A DNA stretch of 64,000 nt from Magnetospirillum sp. SS-4 (lineage in GTDB: Bacteria > Pseudomonadota > Alphaproteobacteria > Rhodospirillales > Magnetospirillaceae), in the NCBI RefSeq assembly GCF_902729425.1, contig NZ_CACVCH010000081.1:165327-229326 (forward strand), read 5' to 3'. Within the stretch, counting starts at the first letter, position 1. The number at the start of each line of letters is the position of its first letter. A program made the translations under genes and the position numbers. The notes beneath the pieces are model-generated. The model saw only the letters and a program-made list of their open reading frames with translations, made no database searches and had not been told where the DNA came from. Of the stretch, positions 1 to 8,048 are shown piece by piece.

Positions 1-678
1 GTGGACGCCACCTATTACGACATCTGCAAGGCCATCCGCCCCGGCGTGCGCGAGAACGAACTGGTGGCCATCGCCCACGACCGGCTCTACCGCCTGGGCT
101 CCGAGCGGGTGGAGTGCGTCAATTCGGTGGCGGGGCCGCGCGGCACGCCGCATTCGCACACCTTTTCCGACCGGATCATCCAGCCCGGCGACATGATCTA
201 CCTGGACATCATGCATTCCTTTAACGGCTACCGCACCTGCTACTACCGCACCTTCGTCTGCGGCGAGCCCAACCGGCATCAGGTCGAGGCCTACGAGACC
301 GCGTCCAGGTGGATCAGTGCCTCCATCGACGCCATCCGCCCCGGCGCCACGGTCGAGGAGGTGGCCTCGGTGTGGCCGGCGGCCGAGGAATTCGGCTATC
401 GCAACGAGGAAGAGGCCTTCCTGCTGCAATACGGCCACGGCATCGGCCTGTCGCTGTGGGAGCGCCCCATCATCAGCCGCCGCTTCAAGGGCCAGAACAC
501 CGTGCTGAAGGAAGGCATGGTCTTCGCGGTCGAGACCTGGAAGGGCGCCGCCGACGGGTCCGGCGCAGCGCGGATCGAGGAGGAGGTGGTGGTCACCAAG
601 ACCGGCTGCGAGGTGATCACCAATTTCCCGTCGGACCGCCTGATCTCCTGCGGCCTGCCCGGCTGCGACGTGTTCTGA
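1..678 (+). CDS. M24-fold (creatinase/aminopeptidase P-like) enzyme, 5' truncated by window edge
   Basis: The visible 225 residues correspond to the C-terminal pita-bread domain of the M24 superfamily (aminopeptidase P, creatinase, ectoine hydrolase, DddP); the usual N-terminal creatinase domain would lie left of base 1, so the GTG at base 1 is probably internal. Numbering from base 1, the metal-site positions are D69 (in YLDIM), H146 (in GHGIG), E178 (in FAVET) and E193 (in RIEEE). The second Asp, normally 11 residues after the first, is Cys80 (RTCYYRTF). Losing that ligand argues against an ordinary dinuclear peptidase; creatinase-like or other non-peptidase chemistry is possible. It is the first visible gene of an operon that continues 11 bases downstream with an aldehyde dehydrogenase. 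Fold confident, substrate unknown. Confidence 0.8.
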   Translation: MDATYYDICKAIRPGVRENELVAIAHDRLYRLGSERVECVNSVAGPRGTPHSHTFSDRIIQPGDMIYLDIMHSFNGYRTCYYRTFVCGEPNRHQVEAYETASRWISASIDAIRPGATVEEVASVWPAAEEFGYRNEEEAFLLQYGHGIGLSLWERPIISRRFKGQNTVLKEGMVFAVETWKGAADGSGAARIEEEVVVTKTGCEVITNFPSDRLISCGLPGCDVF

Positions 679-689
679 GGAGCGCCCAG

Positions 690-2147
690 ATGAAGCTTCA
701 GGATTCGGGGCTGCTGCGGAACCAATGCCTTGTCGGCGGCGTCTGGTGCGACGCCGCCGACGGCGCGGTGATCGAGGTCCGCAACCCGTCCACCGGCCAG
801 CGGCTCGGCTCGGTCCCAAGGATGGGGGCCGCCGAGACCCATCGGGCCATTCAGGCCGCCAACGCCGCCTGGGCGGACTGGCGGGGGCGGACCGCCAGGG
901 AGCGGTCCCGCATTCTCCGGCGCTGGTTCGAGCTGATGGTGGACAGCCAGGAGGACCTTGCCGCCATCCTGACCTCGGAGCAGGGCAAGCCCTTGGCCGA
1001 GGCCAGGGGGGAAATCCTCTACGGCGCGTCGTTCGTCGAATGGTTCGCCGAGGAGGCCAAGCGGGTCTATGGCGACACCATTCCCGGCCATGCCCCCGAC
1101 AAGCGCATCATCGTCGTCAAGGAACCCATCGGCGTGGTCGCCGCCATCACGCCGTGGAACTTTCCCAACGCGATGATCACCCGCAAGGCCGGCGCCGCCC
1201 TGGCCGCCGGCTGCCCGGTGGTGCTGAAGCCGGCCAGCCAGACCCCGTTTTCCGCCCTGGCCCTGGCCGTGCTTGCCGAGCGGGCGGGAGTGCCGAAGGG
1301 CGTGTTCAGCGTGGTGACCGGCGCCGCCTCGGCCATCGGCGGCGAGATGACCTCCAATCCGGTGGTGCGCAAGCTGACCTTCACCGGCTCGACCGAGATC
1401 GGCAAGATGCTGATGGCCCAGTGCGCCGGCACCGTCAAGAAGGTGTCGCTGGAACTGGGCGGCAACGCGCCGTTCATCGTGTTCGACGACGCCGACCTGG
1501 ATGCGGCGGTCAGGGGCGTGATGGCGTCCAAGTACCGCAACACCGGCCAGACCTGCGTCTGCGTCAACCGCATCCTGGTCCAGGACCGCGTCTACGACGA
1601 CTTCGCCTATCGCCTGAAGACGGCGGTGGCCGCGCTCAAGGTCGCCGACGGCTTCGCCGACGGGGCCGAGCAAGGGCCGCTGATCGACGAGGCGGCGGTG
1701 CTGAAGGTCGAGGCCCATATCCAGGACGCCCTGTCGCGGGGCGCCCGCGTGGTGGCCGGCGGCCGGCGGCATGTGCGCGGCGGCACCTTCTTCGAGCCCA
1801 CCATCCTGGCCGACGTCACCCCCGCCATGGCGGTGGCGCGGGAGGAGACCTTCGGCCCGGTGGCGCCGCTGTTCCGCTTCAAGACCGAGGACGAGGCCGT
1901 TCGCATGGCCAACGACACCGAATTCGGGCTGGCCTCCTACTTCTATACCCGCGACATCGGCCGGGTGTGGCGGGTGGCCGAGGCGCTGGAATACGGCATG
2001 GTCGGCATCAACGAGGGCCTGATCTCCACCGAGGTGGCCCCGTTCGGCGGCGTCAAGGAATCCGGCCTGGGCCGCGAGGGCTCGAAATACGGCATCGAGG
2101 ACTATCTGGAGATCAAGTATCTCTGCATGGGCGGAATCGGGGGCTAG
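690..2147 (+). CDS. NAD(P)-dependent aldehyde dehydrogenase, succinate-semialdehyde dehydrogenase type
   Basis: A 485-residue protein, normal for the ALDH superfamily. It should oxidise an aldehyde to the acid in the cytoplasm. The catalytic Cys is C289 in [10 protein letters not shown]; the general-base glutamate lies in LELGGNAPF, and GSTEIGK is the cofactor-binding loop. The CVC pair and the C-terminal [12 protein letters not shown] resemble GabD-type succinate-semialdehyde dehydrogenases, but the real substrate in this operon is not shown by sequence. The ATG at 690 follows the M24 stop by 11 bases with GAGGAGC as ribosome site. The next gene (CobW-type GTPase) starts two bases after its stop, so translation is likely coupled. 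Longer in-frame extension upstream would run inside the M24 gene and is not credible. Confidence 0.9.
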   Translation: MKLQDSGLLRNQCLVGGVWCDAADGAVIEVRNPSTGQRLGSVPRMGAAETHRAIQAANAAWADWRGRTARERSRILRRWFELMVDSQEDLAAILTSEQGKPLAEARGEILYGASFVEWFAEEAKRVYGDTIPGHAPDKRIIVVKEPIGVVAAITPWNFPNAMITRKAGAALAAGCPVVLKPASQTPFSALALAVLAERAGVPKGVFSVVTGAASAIGGEMTSNPVVRKLTFTGSTEIGKMLMAQCAGTVKKVSLELGGNAPFIVFDDADLDAAVRGVMASKYRNTGQTCVCVNRILVQDRVYDDFAYRLKTAVAALKVADGFADGAEQGPLIDEAAVLKVEAHIQDALSRGARVVAGGRRHVRGGTFFEPTILADVTPAMAVAREETFGPVAPLFRFKTEDEAVRMANDTEFGLASYFYTRDIGRVWRVAEALEYGMVGINEGLISTEVAPFGGVKESGLGREGSKYGIEDYLEIKYLCMGGIGG

Positions 2148-2149
2148 CC

Positions 2150-3121
2150 ATGGATCCGCGCATCCCCGTCACCATCCTGACCGGCTATCTCGGCAGCGGC
2201 AAGACGACGCTGCTGAACCGGCTGCTTCGGGGGCCGATGGGGGCCGGCACCGCCGTCATCGTCAACGAGTTCGGCGATATCGGGCTTGACCACGACCTTA
2301 TCGTCCACAGCGACGACGCCGTGGTGCTGCTGTCCAACGGCTGCCTGTGCTGCGCCGTCAGGGGCGATCTGGTCAAGACCCTGCGCGAGCTGTGCTTCCG
2401 CCCCGGCGCCGGAATCGCCCGCGTCGCCATCGAGTGCAGCGGGCTGGCCGATCCCGGTTCGGTGATCCAGGTGATCCTGACCGATCCGGTGGTGTCGGCC
2501 CGCTATGCGCTGGGGTCGGTGACCTGCACATTCGACGCCGTCAACGGTCCGGCCACCCTGGCCGCCCACGCCGACAGCGCCCGGCAGGTGTCGCTGGCCG
2601 ACCGCATTGTCCTGACCAAACTGGACCTCTGCCCCGATGCCGAGGACGTCCTGCGCCGCCGGTTGGCCGCCGTCAATCCGGCGGCGGCCATCGTCCTGCC
2701 CGAGCGATGCGATCTGTCCGATCTGGCGGTCGAACCGCCGGGACGGGTGTTCGAGACCGCCACGGGGGGGCACGGCCATGGCATCCAGTCGTTCTCCATC
2801 GTCCGGGACCAGCCCATGGCGTTGGATACCCTGGACCTGCTGCTGCGCGCCATCCGGGACAATCTCGGTCCCGGCCTGCTGCGGGTGAAGGGGATCATCG
2901 ACATCGAGGGCGAGCCCGGCCGGCCGGCGGTGCTTCAGGGCGCGCAGGCCGTCCTGCATGACCTCGTCCGGCTGGAGGACTGGCCCGGCCAGGACCGCCG
3001 CAGCCGCATCGTCTTCATCACCCAGGGGATCGGCCGTCAGGTGGTCGACGAGATCGCGGCGCTGGTCGAGGGCATGGCCGCCCGCGACCGGCGGCGGAAA
3101 CTCGCCCAGGGACATTGTTAG
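2150..3121 (+). CDS. CobW/COG0523-family P-loop GTPase (metal chaperone type)
   Basis: A 323-residue G3E-family GTPase. The Walker A loop GYLGSGKTT is at about residues 11-19, followed by the family metal-binding motif GCLCC near residue 64 and a TKLD guanine-specificity motif near 155. A His-rich GGHGHG segment occurs in the C-terminal domain, and the protein ends in HC, both possible metal sites. Known members insert or deliver Zn, Co or Fe to client metalloenzymes. Here it lies in an operon with an M24-fold protein with an altered metal site and a VOC metalloenzyme, either of which could be its client (inference). The start ATG lies two bases after the aldehyde dehydrogenase stop. Confidence 0.88.
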   Translation: MDPRIPVTILTGYLGSGKTTLLNRLLRGPMGAGTAVIVNEFGDIGLDHDLIVHSDDAVVLLSNGCLCCAVRGDLVKTLRELCFRPGAGIARVAIECSGLADPGSVIQVILTDPVVSARYALGSVTCTFDAVNGPATLAAHADSARQVSLADRIVLTKLDLCPDAEDVLRRRLAAVNPAAAIVLPERCDLSDLAVEPPGRVFETATGGHGHGIQSFSIVRDQPMALDTLDLLLRAIRDNLGPGLLRVKGIIDIEGEPGRPAVLQGAQAVLHDLVRLEDWPGQDRRSRIVFITQGIGRQVVDEIAALVEGMAARDRRRKLAQGHC

Positions 3122-3132
3122 GGATTCTCGCG

Positions 3133-5325
3133 ATGGCACAGATGATCGATCTTACCCCGGACGCCCCCTGGCGCGAGCTGCGCTCCTCGCCCGAGGATTG
3201 GGCGGCGCTCGGCCGTGACGAATTGCTGCGCATGCTGGGCCACCTGCATGTGGTTCGCGCCTTCGAGGAAACCGTCCTTCAACTGGAGGGCGAGGGGCTG
3301 GTCCATGGTCCGGCCCATTCCAGCATCGGCCAGGAAGGCGGCGCGGTCGGCGTCTGCGCCCTGCTGAACAGTCCGGATCTCATCACCGGGTCTCACCGGG
3401 GCCATCACCAGTTCCTCGCCAAGGGGCTGCGGCATCTTGATCGGACGGGGGCCGATCCGTGTCATGATCCACTGTCCGGCGAGGTGATGACCTTCCTGCA
3501 TCGCTCGCTGGCCGAGATCATGGGGTTGTCCGCCGGCTTCTGCAAGGGGCGCGGCGGCTCGATGCATCTGCGCTGGGCCGAGGCCGGCGCCCAGGGCACC
3601 AACGCCATCGTCGGCGGCGGCGTGCCGCTGGCGGCCGGGCTGGCCTGGGCCAGGCGGCGGCAGGGACGGGGCGACGTGGTGTTCAGCTTCTTCGGCGACG
3701 GCGCCGCCAATATCGGCGCGGTGCCGGAAGCCATGAACCTGGCCGCCCTGTGGCGGTTGCCCATCTGCTTCTTCATCGAGAACAATTCCTATGCCGTCTC
3801 GACCACCCTGGCGGAGGCGACGCGGGAACCCCGCCTGTCGTCGCGGGGGCCGGCCTTCGGCATTCCGTCGTTCCGGGTGGACGGCATGGACCCGGTGGCG
3901 GTGCGCCTCGCCGCCGGGGAGGCCTTGAAGATCATGCGGGCCGACGAGGGACCGACGGTGATCGAGGCCGATGTCTACCGTTACTTCCATCACAGCGGCG
4001 GCCTGCCCGGCAGCGCCTTCGGCTACCGCGCCAAGGACGAGGAGGCGGCGTGGCGCCAGCGCGATCCCCTGGTCCGGATGGCGGCCGAAATGATCGAGCG
4101 CAAATGGCTGTCGGCCGACCAGGATCAGGCGATCTGCGCCAATGCCCAGACGGCCATGAGCCATGCGGCGGCGCGCCTGACCGAGCCGGACGGCAACAAG
4201 CGCCGCATCGTTGCCTCGCTGTGGCCCAAGCCGGAATTCCGCGACCACGGATTGCGCGGCGACCTGTCCGAGTTCGCCGGCGTCCGGTTCGAGGAACTGG
4301 AGACCGCCACCGGCCCGGTGGGCGAGGTCAGGTTCATCGATGCGGTCGCCGCCGTGATGACGCGGCGCATGGAGACCGACGAGCGCATCGTCGTCCTGGG
4401 CGAGGACATCCACCGCCTGAAGGGCGGCACCAATGGCGCCACCAAGGGCCTGTTCGACCGCTTTCCCGGCCGCATCGTTCCCACCCCGATCTCGGAACAG
4501 GGCTTCGTCGGCGTGGGCGGCGGCATCGCCATGGACGGAACCTACCGGCCGGTGATCGAGCTGATGTACGCCGATTTCGCCCTGGTCGCCGCCGACCAGC
4601 TGTTCAACCAGATCGCCAAGGTGCGGCACATGTTCGGCGGCGACGCCCCCATGCCGCTGGTGCTGCGCAGCAAGTGCGCCATCGGCACCGGCTACGGCTC
4701 GCAGCATTCCATGGACCCGGCCGGGCTTTACGCCGCCTGGCCGGGCTGGCGGATCGTGGCCCCATCCACCCCCTTCGACTATGTCGGCCTGATGAACAGC
4801 GCGCTTTTGTGCGAGGACCCGGTGCTGGTGATCGAGCATGTGGGCCTATACAGCTCGACCGGCCCGGGGCCATCCGCGGATTTCGACTATTTCATTCCGC
4901 TGGGCAAGGCCAAGGTGGTGCGCCCCGGTTCCCGCCTGACGGTGCTGACCTATCTGGCGATGACGCCGCTGGCGGTGACGGTGGCCGACGAAGCCGGGCT
5001 GGACATCGAGGTGGTGGACCTGCGCTCTCTGGATCGCGCCGGCCTCGATTGGGACACCATCGGCGCTTCCATCCGCAAGACCAACAACGTGGTGGTGCTG
5101 GAGCAGGGCGGGCTGACGGTTTCCTATGGCGCCATGGTGGCCGATGAGGTGCAGCGCCGCTTCTTCGACTGGCTGGACGCCCCGGTGGGCCGCATCCACG
5201 GCGGCGAGGCCGCGCCCTCGGTCTCCAAGGTGCTGGAACGCGCCGCCTATGTGGGCGAGGAGGAAATCCGCCAGGGCTTCGCCCGCGCCCTGGCCGAGAC
5301 CGGCCTGACGCTGGCGGCGGAATAG
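3133..5325 (+). CDS. 2-oxoacid dehydrogenase E1, alpha and beta subunits fused in one chain
   Basis: A 730-residue thiamine-diphosphate enzyme. Residues about 30-370 are an E1-alpha domain with the ThDP/Mg motif GDG at 188-190 and NN at 217-218. Residues about 397-725 are an E1-beta/transketolase C-terminal domain with the catalytic-type glutamate E424 in LGEDI and the beta-type SEQGFVGVGGG stretch. In the pdh operon of this same window the two subunits are separate (40998-43372). The fused form is seen in some branched-chain/acetoin-type E1 enzymes. Unlike PdhB here it carries no N-terminal lipoyl domain. ATG 3133 was chosen; an upstream TTG at 3115 would overlap the GTPase gene. The E2 partner is presumably the gene at 5873. 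Substrate unknown; candidates are branched-chain 2-oxoacids, acetoin or a catabolic 2-oxoacid. Confidence 0.88.
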   Translation: MAQMIDLTPDAPWRELRSSPEDWAALGRDELLRMLGHLHVVRAFEETVLQLEGEGLVHGPAHSSIGQEGGAVGVCALLNSPDLITGSHRGHHQFLAKGLRHLDRTGADPCHDPLSGEVMTFLHRSLAEIMGLSAGFCKGRGGSMHLRWAEAGAQGTNAIVGGGVPLAAGLAWARRRQGRGDVVFSFFGDGAANIGAVPEAMNLAALWRLPICFFIENNSYAVSTTLAEATREPRLSSRGPAFGIPSFRVDGMDPVAVRLAAGEALKIMRADEGPTVIEADVYRYFHHSGGLPGSAFGYRAKDEEAAWRQRDPLVRMAAEMIERKWLSADQDQAICANAQTAMSHAAARLTEPDGNKRRIVASLWPKPEFRDHGLRGDLSEFAGVRFEELETATGPVGEVRFIDAVAAVMTRRMETDERIVVLGEDIHRLKGGTNGATKGLFDRFPGRIVPTPISEQGFVGVGGGIAMDGTYRPVIELMYADFALVAADQLFNQIAKVRHMFGGDAPMPLVLRSKCAIGTGYGSQHSMDPAGLYAAWPGWRIVAPSTPFDYVGLMNSALLCEDPVLVIEHVGLYSSTGPGPSADFDYFIPLGKAKVVRPGSRLTVLTYLAMTPLAVTVADEAGLDIEVVDLRSLDRAGLDWDTIGASIRKTNNVVVLEQGGLTVSYGAMVADEVQRRFFDWLDAPVGRIHGGEAAPSVSKVLERAAYVGEEEIRQGFARALAETGLTLAAE

Positions 5326-5336
5326 GGGAGGGAAGC

Positions 5337-5864
5337 ATGAGCCTGCCCGGCCTGAAGGGGACCGACCATATCGGCTTCACCGTTCCCGACCTGGACGAGG
5401 CGGTGGCGTTCTTCGTCGACGTCATCGGCTGCGAGCCGTTCTACGAACTGGGGCCGTTCCGCTCCGACGGCGACTGGATGGCTACCCATCTCGATGTTCA
5501 TCCCAGGGCGGTGATGAAACGCCTGAAGTTCCTGCGCTGCCGCAACGGCTCCAACTTCGAGCTGTTCGAGTACGACTCGCCCGATCAGAACCGGGCGCAG
5601 CCCCGCAACAGCGACATCGGCGGCCACCATCTGGCCTTCTATGTCGACGACATGGATGTCGCGGTGGCCTATCTGAGGTCGCAAGGGGTGCGCATCCTGG
5701 GCGAACCGACGGTCAGGACCAATGGTCCCAATGGCGGCCAGACCTGGGTCTATTTCCTGTCGCCCTGGGGGATGCAGCTTGAACTGGTCAGCTTTCCCAA
5801 CGGCAAGGGCTACGAGCGCGAGACCACGGCGCGCCTGTGGCATCCCGCCTTTCCCGCGAATTGA
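5337..5864 (+). CDS. VOC-superfamily (glyoxalase/dioxygenase-fold) protein
   Basis: 175 residues containing two beta-alpha-beta-beta-beta modules of the vicinal oxygen chelate fold. Plausible metal ligands are H11 (TDHIGF), a glutamate in FELFEY (75 or 78), H97/H98 (GGHHLAF) and E149 (QLELVSF), the pattern of glyoxalase I, methylmalonyl-CoA epimerase and extradiol dioxygenase relatives. A strong ribosome site, GGGGAGGGAAG, precedes the ATG. It sits between the fused E1 and the E2-like gene, so a role in making or rearranging the 2-oxoacid or CoA substrate of that complex is reasonable but not demonstrated. Confidence 0.85.
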   Translation: MSLPGLKGTDHIGFTVPDLDEAVAFFVDVIGCEPFYELGPFRSDGDWMATHLDVHPRAVMKRLKFLRCRNGSNFELFEYDSPDQNRAQPRNSDIGGHHLAFYVDDMDVAVAYLRSQGVRILGEPTVRTNGPNGGQTWVYFLSPWGMQLELVSFPNGKGYERETTARLWHPAFPAN

Positions 5865-5872
5865 GCCATATC

Positions 5873-6748
5873 ATGCCCTCCGATTCCGATCATCGCATCG
5901 TCGCCAGTCCGCTGGCCCGGCGTATCGCCCGGGATGGCGGCGTCGACCTGAAGGCGGTCAGGGGCTCCGGCCCCCATGGCCGCGTCGTCAGGGCCGACGT
6001 GGATTCCGTCCTGTCACGGAGCGTGGACGTTTCGCCCGCACCCGCCGCCGCTGCTCCGTTCGGGCCGGCGTTCGAGGAGATTCCCAATTCCTCCATGCGC
6101 AAGGTCATCGCGCGGCGTCTGACCGAGGCCAAGGCCACCATTCCGCATTTCTACCTGTCGATCGATTGCGAGCTGGAGTCCTTGCTGAAGGTCCGGGCCG
6201 AGCTGAACGGCCGCTCCGATGCCTATAAGCTGTCGGTCAACGACTTCGTGGTCCGCGCCGTGGCGCTGGCGCTGAGGAAGGTGCCCGCCGCCAACGCCTC
6301 GTGGGGCGAGGAGGCGATCCGGCGCTATGTCGACGTCGACATCTCGGTGGCGGTGGCGACGCCTTCCGGCCTGATCACCCCCATCGTGCGCCACGCCGAC
6401 CGCAAGGGGCTGGCGGGAATCTCGGGTGAGATGAAGGCGCTGGCCGTCAAGGCCCGCGACGGCAAGCTTAGACCTGAGGACTTCCAGGGCGGCGGCTTCA
6501 CCATCTCGAATCTCGGCATGTACGGCGTCCGGGACTTCGCCGCCATCATCAACCCGCCCCAGGGCTGCATCCTGGCGGTCGGGGCCGGCGAGCAGCGCCC
6601 CGTGGTCAAGGCCGGCGCGCTGGCCATCGCCACGGTGATGACCTGCACCTTGTCGGTGGATCACCGGGTGGTCGACGGCGCCGTCGGGGCCGAATTCCTG
6701 GCCGCCTTCAAGGCGCTGATCGAGGACCCGCTCGCCATGCTGCTGTAG
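5873..6748 (+). CDS. 2-oxoacid dehydrogenase E2 acyltransferase lacking a lipoyl domain (truncated PdhC paralogue)
   Basis: A 291-residue protein that begins directly with the peripheral-subunit-binding domain ([18 protein letters not shown], about residues 10-45), passes through a short Ala/Pro linker and ends in a complete catalytic domain with the active-site H264 and D268 (DHRVVDG). There is no lipoyl domain: the previous gene ends 8 bases before the start, leaving no room. From about 6061 to the stop the DNA matches the 3' part of pdhC (43978-44660) with only about 28 differences in 680 bases by eye, mostly silent, so this is a recent duplication or is being homogenised by gene conversion. 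The active site is intact, so it is probably functional, using lipoyl domains supplied by another protein. An in-frame ATG at 5837 would overlap the VOC gene and is less likely. Confidence 0.9.
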   Translation: MPSDSDHRIVASPLARRIARDGGVDLKAVRGSGPHGRVVRADVDSVLSRSVDVSPAPAAAAPFGPAFEEIPNSSMRKVIARRLTEAKATIPHFYLSIDCELESLLKVRAELNGRSDAYKLSVNDFVVRAVALALRKVPAANASWGEEAIRRYVDVDISVAVATPSGLITPIVRHADRKGLAGISGEMKALAVKARDGKLRPEDFQGGGFTISNLGMYGVRDFAAIINPPQGCILAVGAGEQRPVVKAGALAIATVMTCTLSVDHRVVDGAVGAEFLAAFKALIEDPLAMLL

Positions 6749-6760
6749 GAGACGACCATC

Positions 6761-7327
6761 ATGATGCCCAGCCTTGACCAGCTTTTGCTCCAGCGCCGCA
6801 GCCTGCGGTCGTTCAGCGACCGCCCCATCGAGCGCGGGATTCTCGACCGGATGTTCGAGGCGGCGCGCTGGGCCTCGTCCGCCTTCAACGAACAGCCCTG
6901 GAACTACGTGGTTCTGGACGACCCGGCTTCCGACGCCCGGCTGCGCGTGCTCGCCAGCATGGAGCCGCACAACCGGTCCTGGGCGGAAAAGGCGCCGGTC
7001 ATCCTCGCCTCGGTGGCCCAGTTGGGATTTCGCGGCCGGGGTGGCGTCAACCGCCACGCCTATCACGACGTCGGGCAGGCCAACGCCCATCTGGCGCTGC
7101 GGGCGGCCGAGCTTGGCCTGACCGTCCACATGATCGGCGGTTTCGACCACCGGACCGCCGCCGAGGCCCTGGGCCTGTCCGCCGCCTTCGACGTGGTGGC
7201 GCTGATGGCGGTGGCCTATCCCGGCCCGCCCGAGGTGTTGCCCGAACCCTTGCGGGTCCGGGAGGTGGCGCCCCGCATCCGTCGGGAGATCGGCGAGTTC
7301 GTCCATTTCGGTGTCTGGACGAAATAG
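6761..7327 (+). CDS. Nitroreductase-family FMN flavoprotein
   Basis: A 188-residue member of the nitroreductase fold. It opens with the RRSLRSF motif that contacts the FMN phosphate, followed by WASSAFNEQPW, and has the C-terminal basic segment near VREVAPRIRREI. The double ATG at 6761 follows a TAGGAGACG ribosome site 12 bases after the E2 stop. It is the last plus-strand gene of the first operon. Such enzymes use NAD(P)H to reduce nitro groups, quinones, enones or iodotyrosine; the physiological substrate cannot be read from sequence. Co-transcription with the fused E1 and E2 suggests a reductive step on an unsaturated or aromatic intermediate (inference). Confidence 0.85.
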   Translation: MMPSLDQLLLQRRSLRSFSDRPIERGILDRMFEAARWASSAFNEQPWNYVVLDDPASDARLRVLASMEPHNRSWAEKAPVILASVAQLGFRGRGGVNRHAYHDVGQANAHLALRAAELGLTVHMIGGFDHRTAAEALGLSAAFDVVALMAVAYPGPPEVLPEPLRVREVAPRIRREIGEFVHFGVWTK

Positions 7328-7335
7328 GCGGGGAG

Positions 7336-7761
7336 TCAGCTTCCGGCTTCTCCCGAGAACATCGCGATGACGGCGGGCGGAATCGGCGCCGCCCTGATGC
7401 GGGCCTGTTCGGCGTCGAATACGGTCCACACCCTGGTTTCGGCGTATTCGACCGCGACGGCGTCGCCGTTGCGGACGGTGTGCTGCAACTCGAAGGCGCT
7501 GCGGTGCAAGGCCGAGAACCTGGACTCGATCACCAGTTCGTCGCCCCAGCGGGACGGCGCCTTGAACTGCGCCTTGCAGTCGACCAGGGGAATGCCGTCG
7601 ATGCCGAATTGCGCGATCATGGACCTGAAGGGGATTCCCGCCCTGGCCAGCAGGGCGTGCATGGAGGAATCGAACCAGATGAAGTAATTGGGATTGAAGA
7701 CGATTCCGGTGGGGTCGCAGTGTCCGAATTCGACAAGGACGGTGCGGGAGTTTGACAGCAT
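7336..7761 (-). CDS. Hotdog-fold acyl-CoA thioesterase, 4-hydroxybenzoyl-CoA thioesterase type
   Basis: A 141-residue hotdog-fold protein. HCDPTGIVFNPNYF near the N-terminus (Asp16) matches the catalytic loop of the 4-HBT/YbgC class, in which the Asp attacks the thioester. It should release a carboxylic acid from CoA in the cytoplasm. It is convergent with the nitroreductase, whose stop lies 8 bases from its own. An aromatic or 2-oxoacid-derived acyl-CoA made by the neighbouring operon is a plausible substrate (inference). Its upstream region (7762 onward) is the shared intergenic gap with the molybdenum enzyme. Confidence 0.85.
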   Translation of the reverse strand: MLSNSRTVLVEFGHCDPTGIVFNPNYFIWFDSSMHALLARAGIPFRSMIAQFGIDGIPLVDCKAQFKAPSRWGDELVIESRFSALHRSAFELQHTVRNGDAVAVEYAETRVWTVFDAEQARIRAAPIPPAVIAMFSGEAGS

Positions 7762-7847
7762 CGGGTGAATTTTCCGTCGGTTGGGGGTGCCTGATGCTCA
7801 GGGACGGGAATCGTGGGACGAACCGGCCCGAGGCGCAAGGGAAAAGG

Positions 7848-7871
7848 GGCCGGACGAATGCTCGTCCGGCC
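7848..7871. other. Perfect 10-base inverted repeat (hairpin)
   Basis: GGCCGGACGA at 7848-7857 and its exact complement at 7862-7871 flank the loop ATGC. There is no T-run on the plus side. On the minus strand the stem is followed by a short CCTTTTCCC, so a weak minus-strand terminator/attenuator in the thioesterase leader, or a protein-binding palindrome, are both possible. Confidence 0.55.
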
Positions 7872-8034
7872 AAGAGAGGATGCCGTGGCACGGCACCCCG
7901 GTGGTGGGGAGACAATATCCGGGCGTGCCGGCCAGGTTCAGGGGAACCATGGTGATCGTAACGACAGGTGAAACCGTCGATAGTTGCCAATTGTTATTTT
8001 GACGTTTTGTTTTGCAGAACGAAGGTCGGCAATC

Positions 8035-8048
8035 TTGATGATTGTCAT
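8035..8048 (+). promoter_or_regulatory. Possible FNR/FixK-type box upstream of the molybdoenzyme
   Basis: TTGAT-GATT-GTCAT matches the FNR consensus TTGATNNNNATCAA at 8 of 10 defined positions. It lies in the AT-rich part of the gap, about 190 bases before a gene whose family usually works anaerobically. The match could be chance. Confidence 0.3.

Noticed and set aside
690-2147. N-terminal extension of the aldehyde dehydrogenase back to 309
   Set aside because: The extension overlaps the M24 coding sequence in another frame and translates to Arg/Gly-rich noise; ATG 690 has a ribosome site.
5873-6748. Calling the lipoyl-less E2 a pseudogene
   Set aside because: The frame is intact, the active-site His and Asp are kept, differences from pdhC are mostly silent, and it has operon spacing, so loss of the lipoyl domain looks tolerated, not decayed.
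6014-7990. Minus-strand 658-residue frame opposite the E2 and nitroreductase genes
   Set aside because: Arg/Gly/His-rich composition with no domain; a similar antisense shadow occurs opposite pdhC, as expected from the duplicated DNA.
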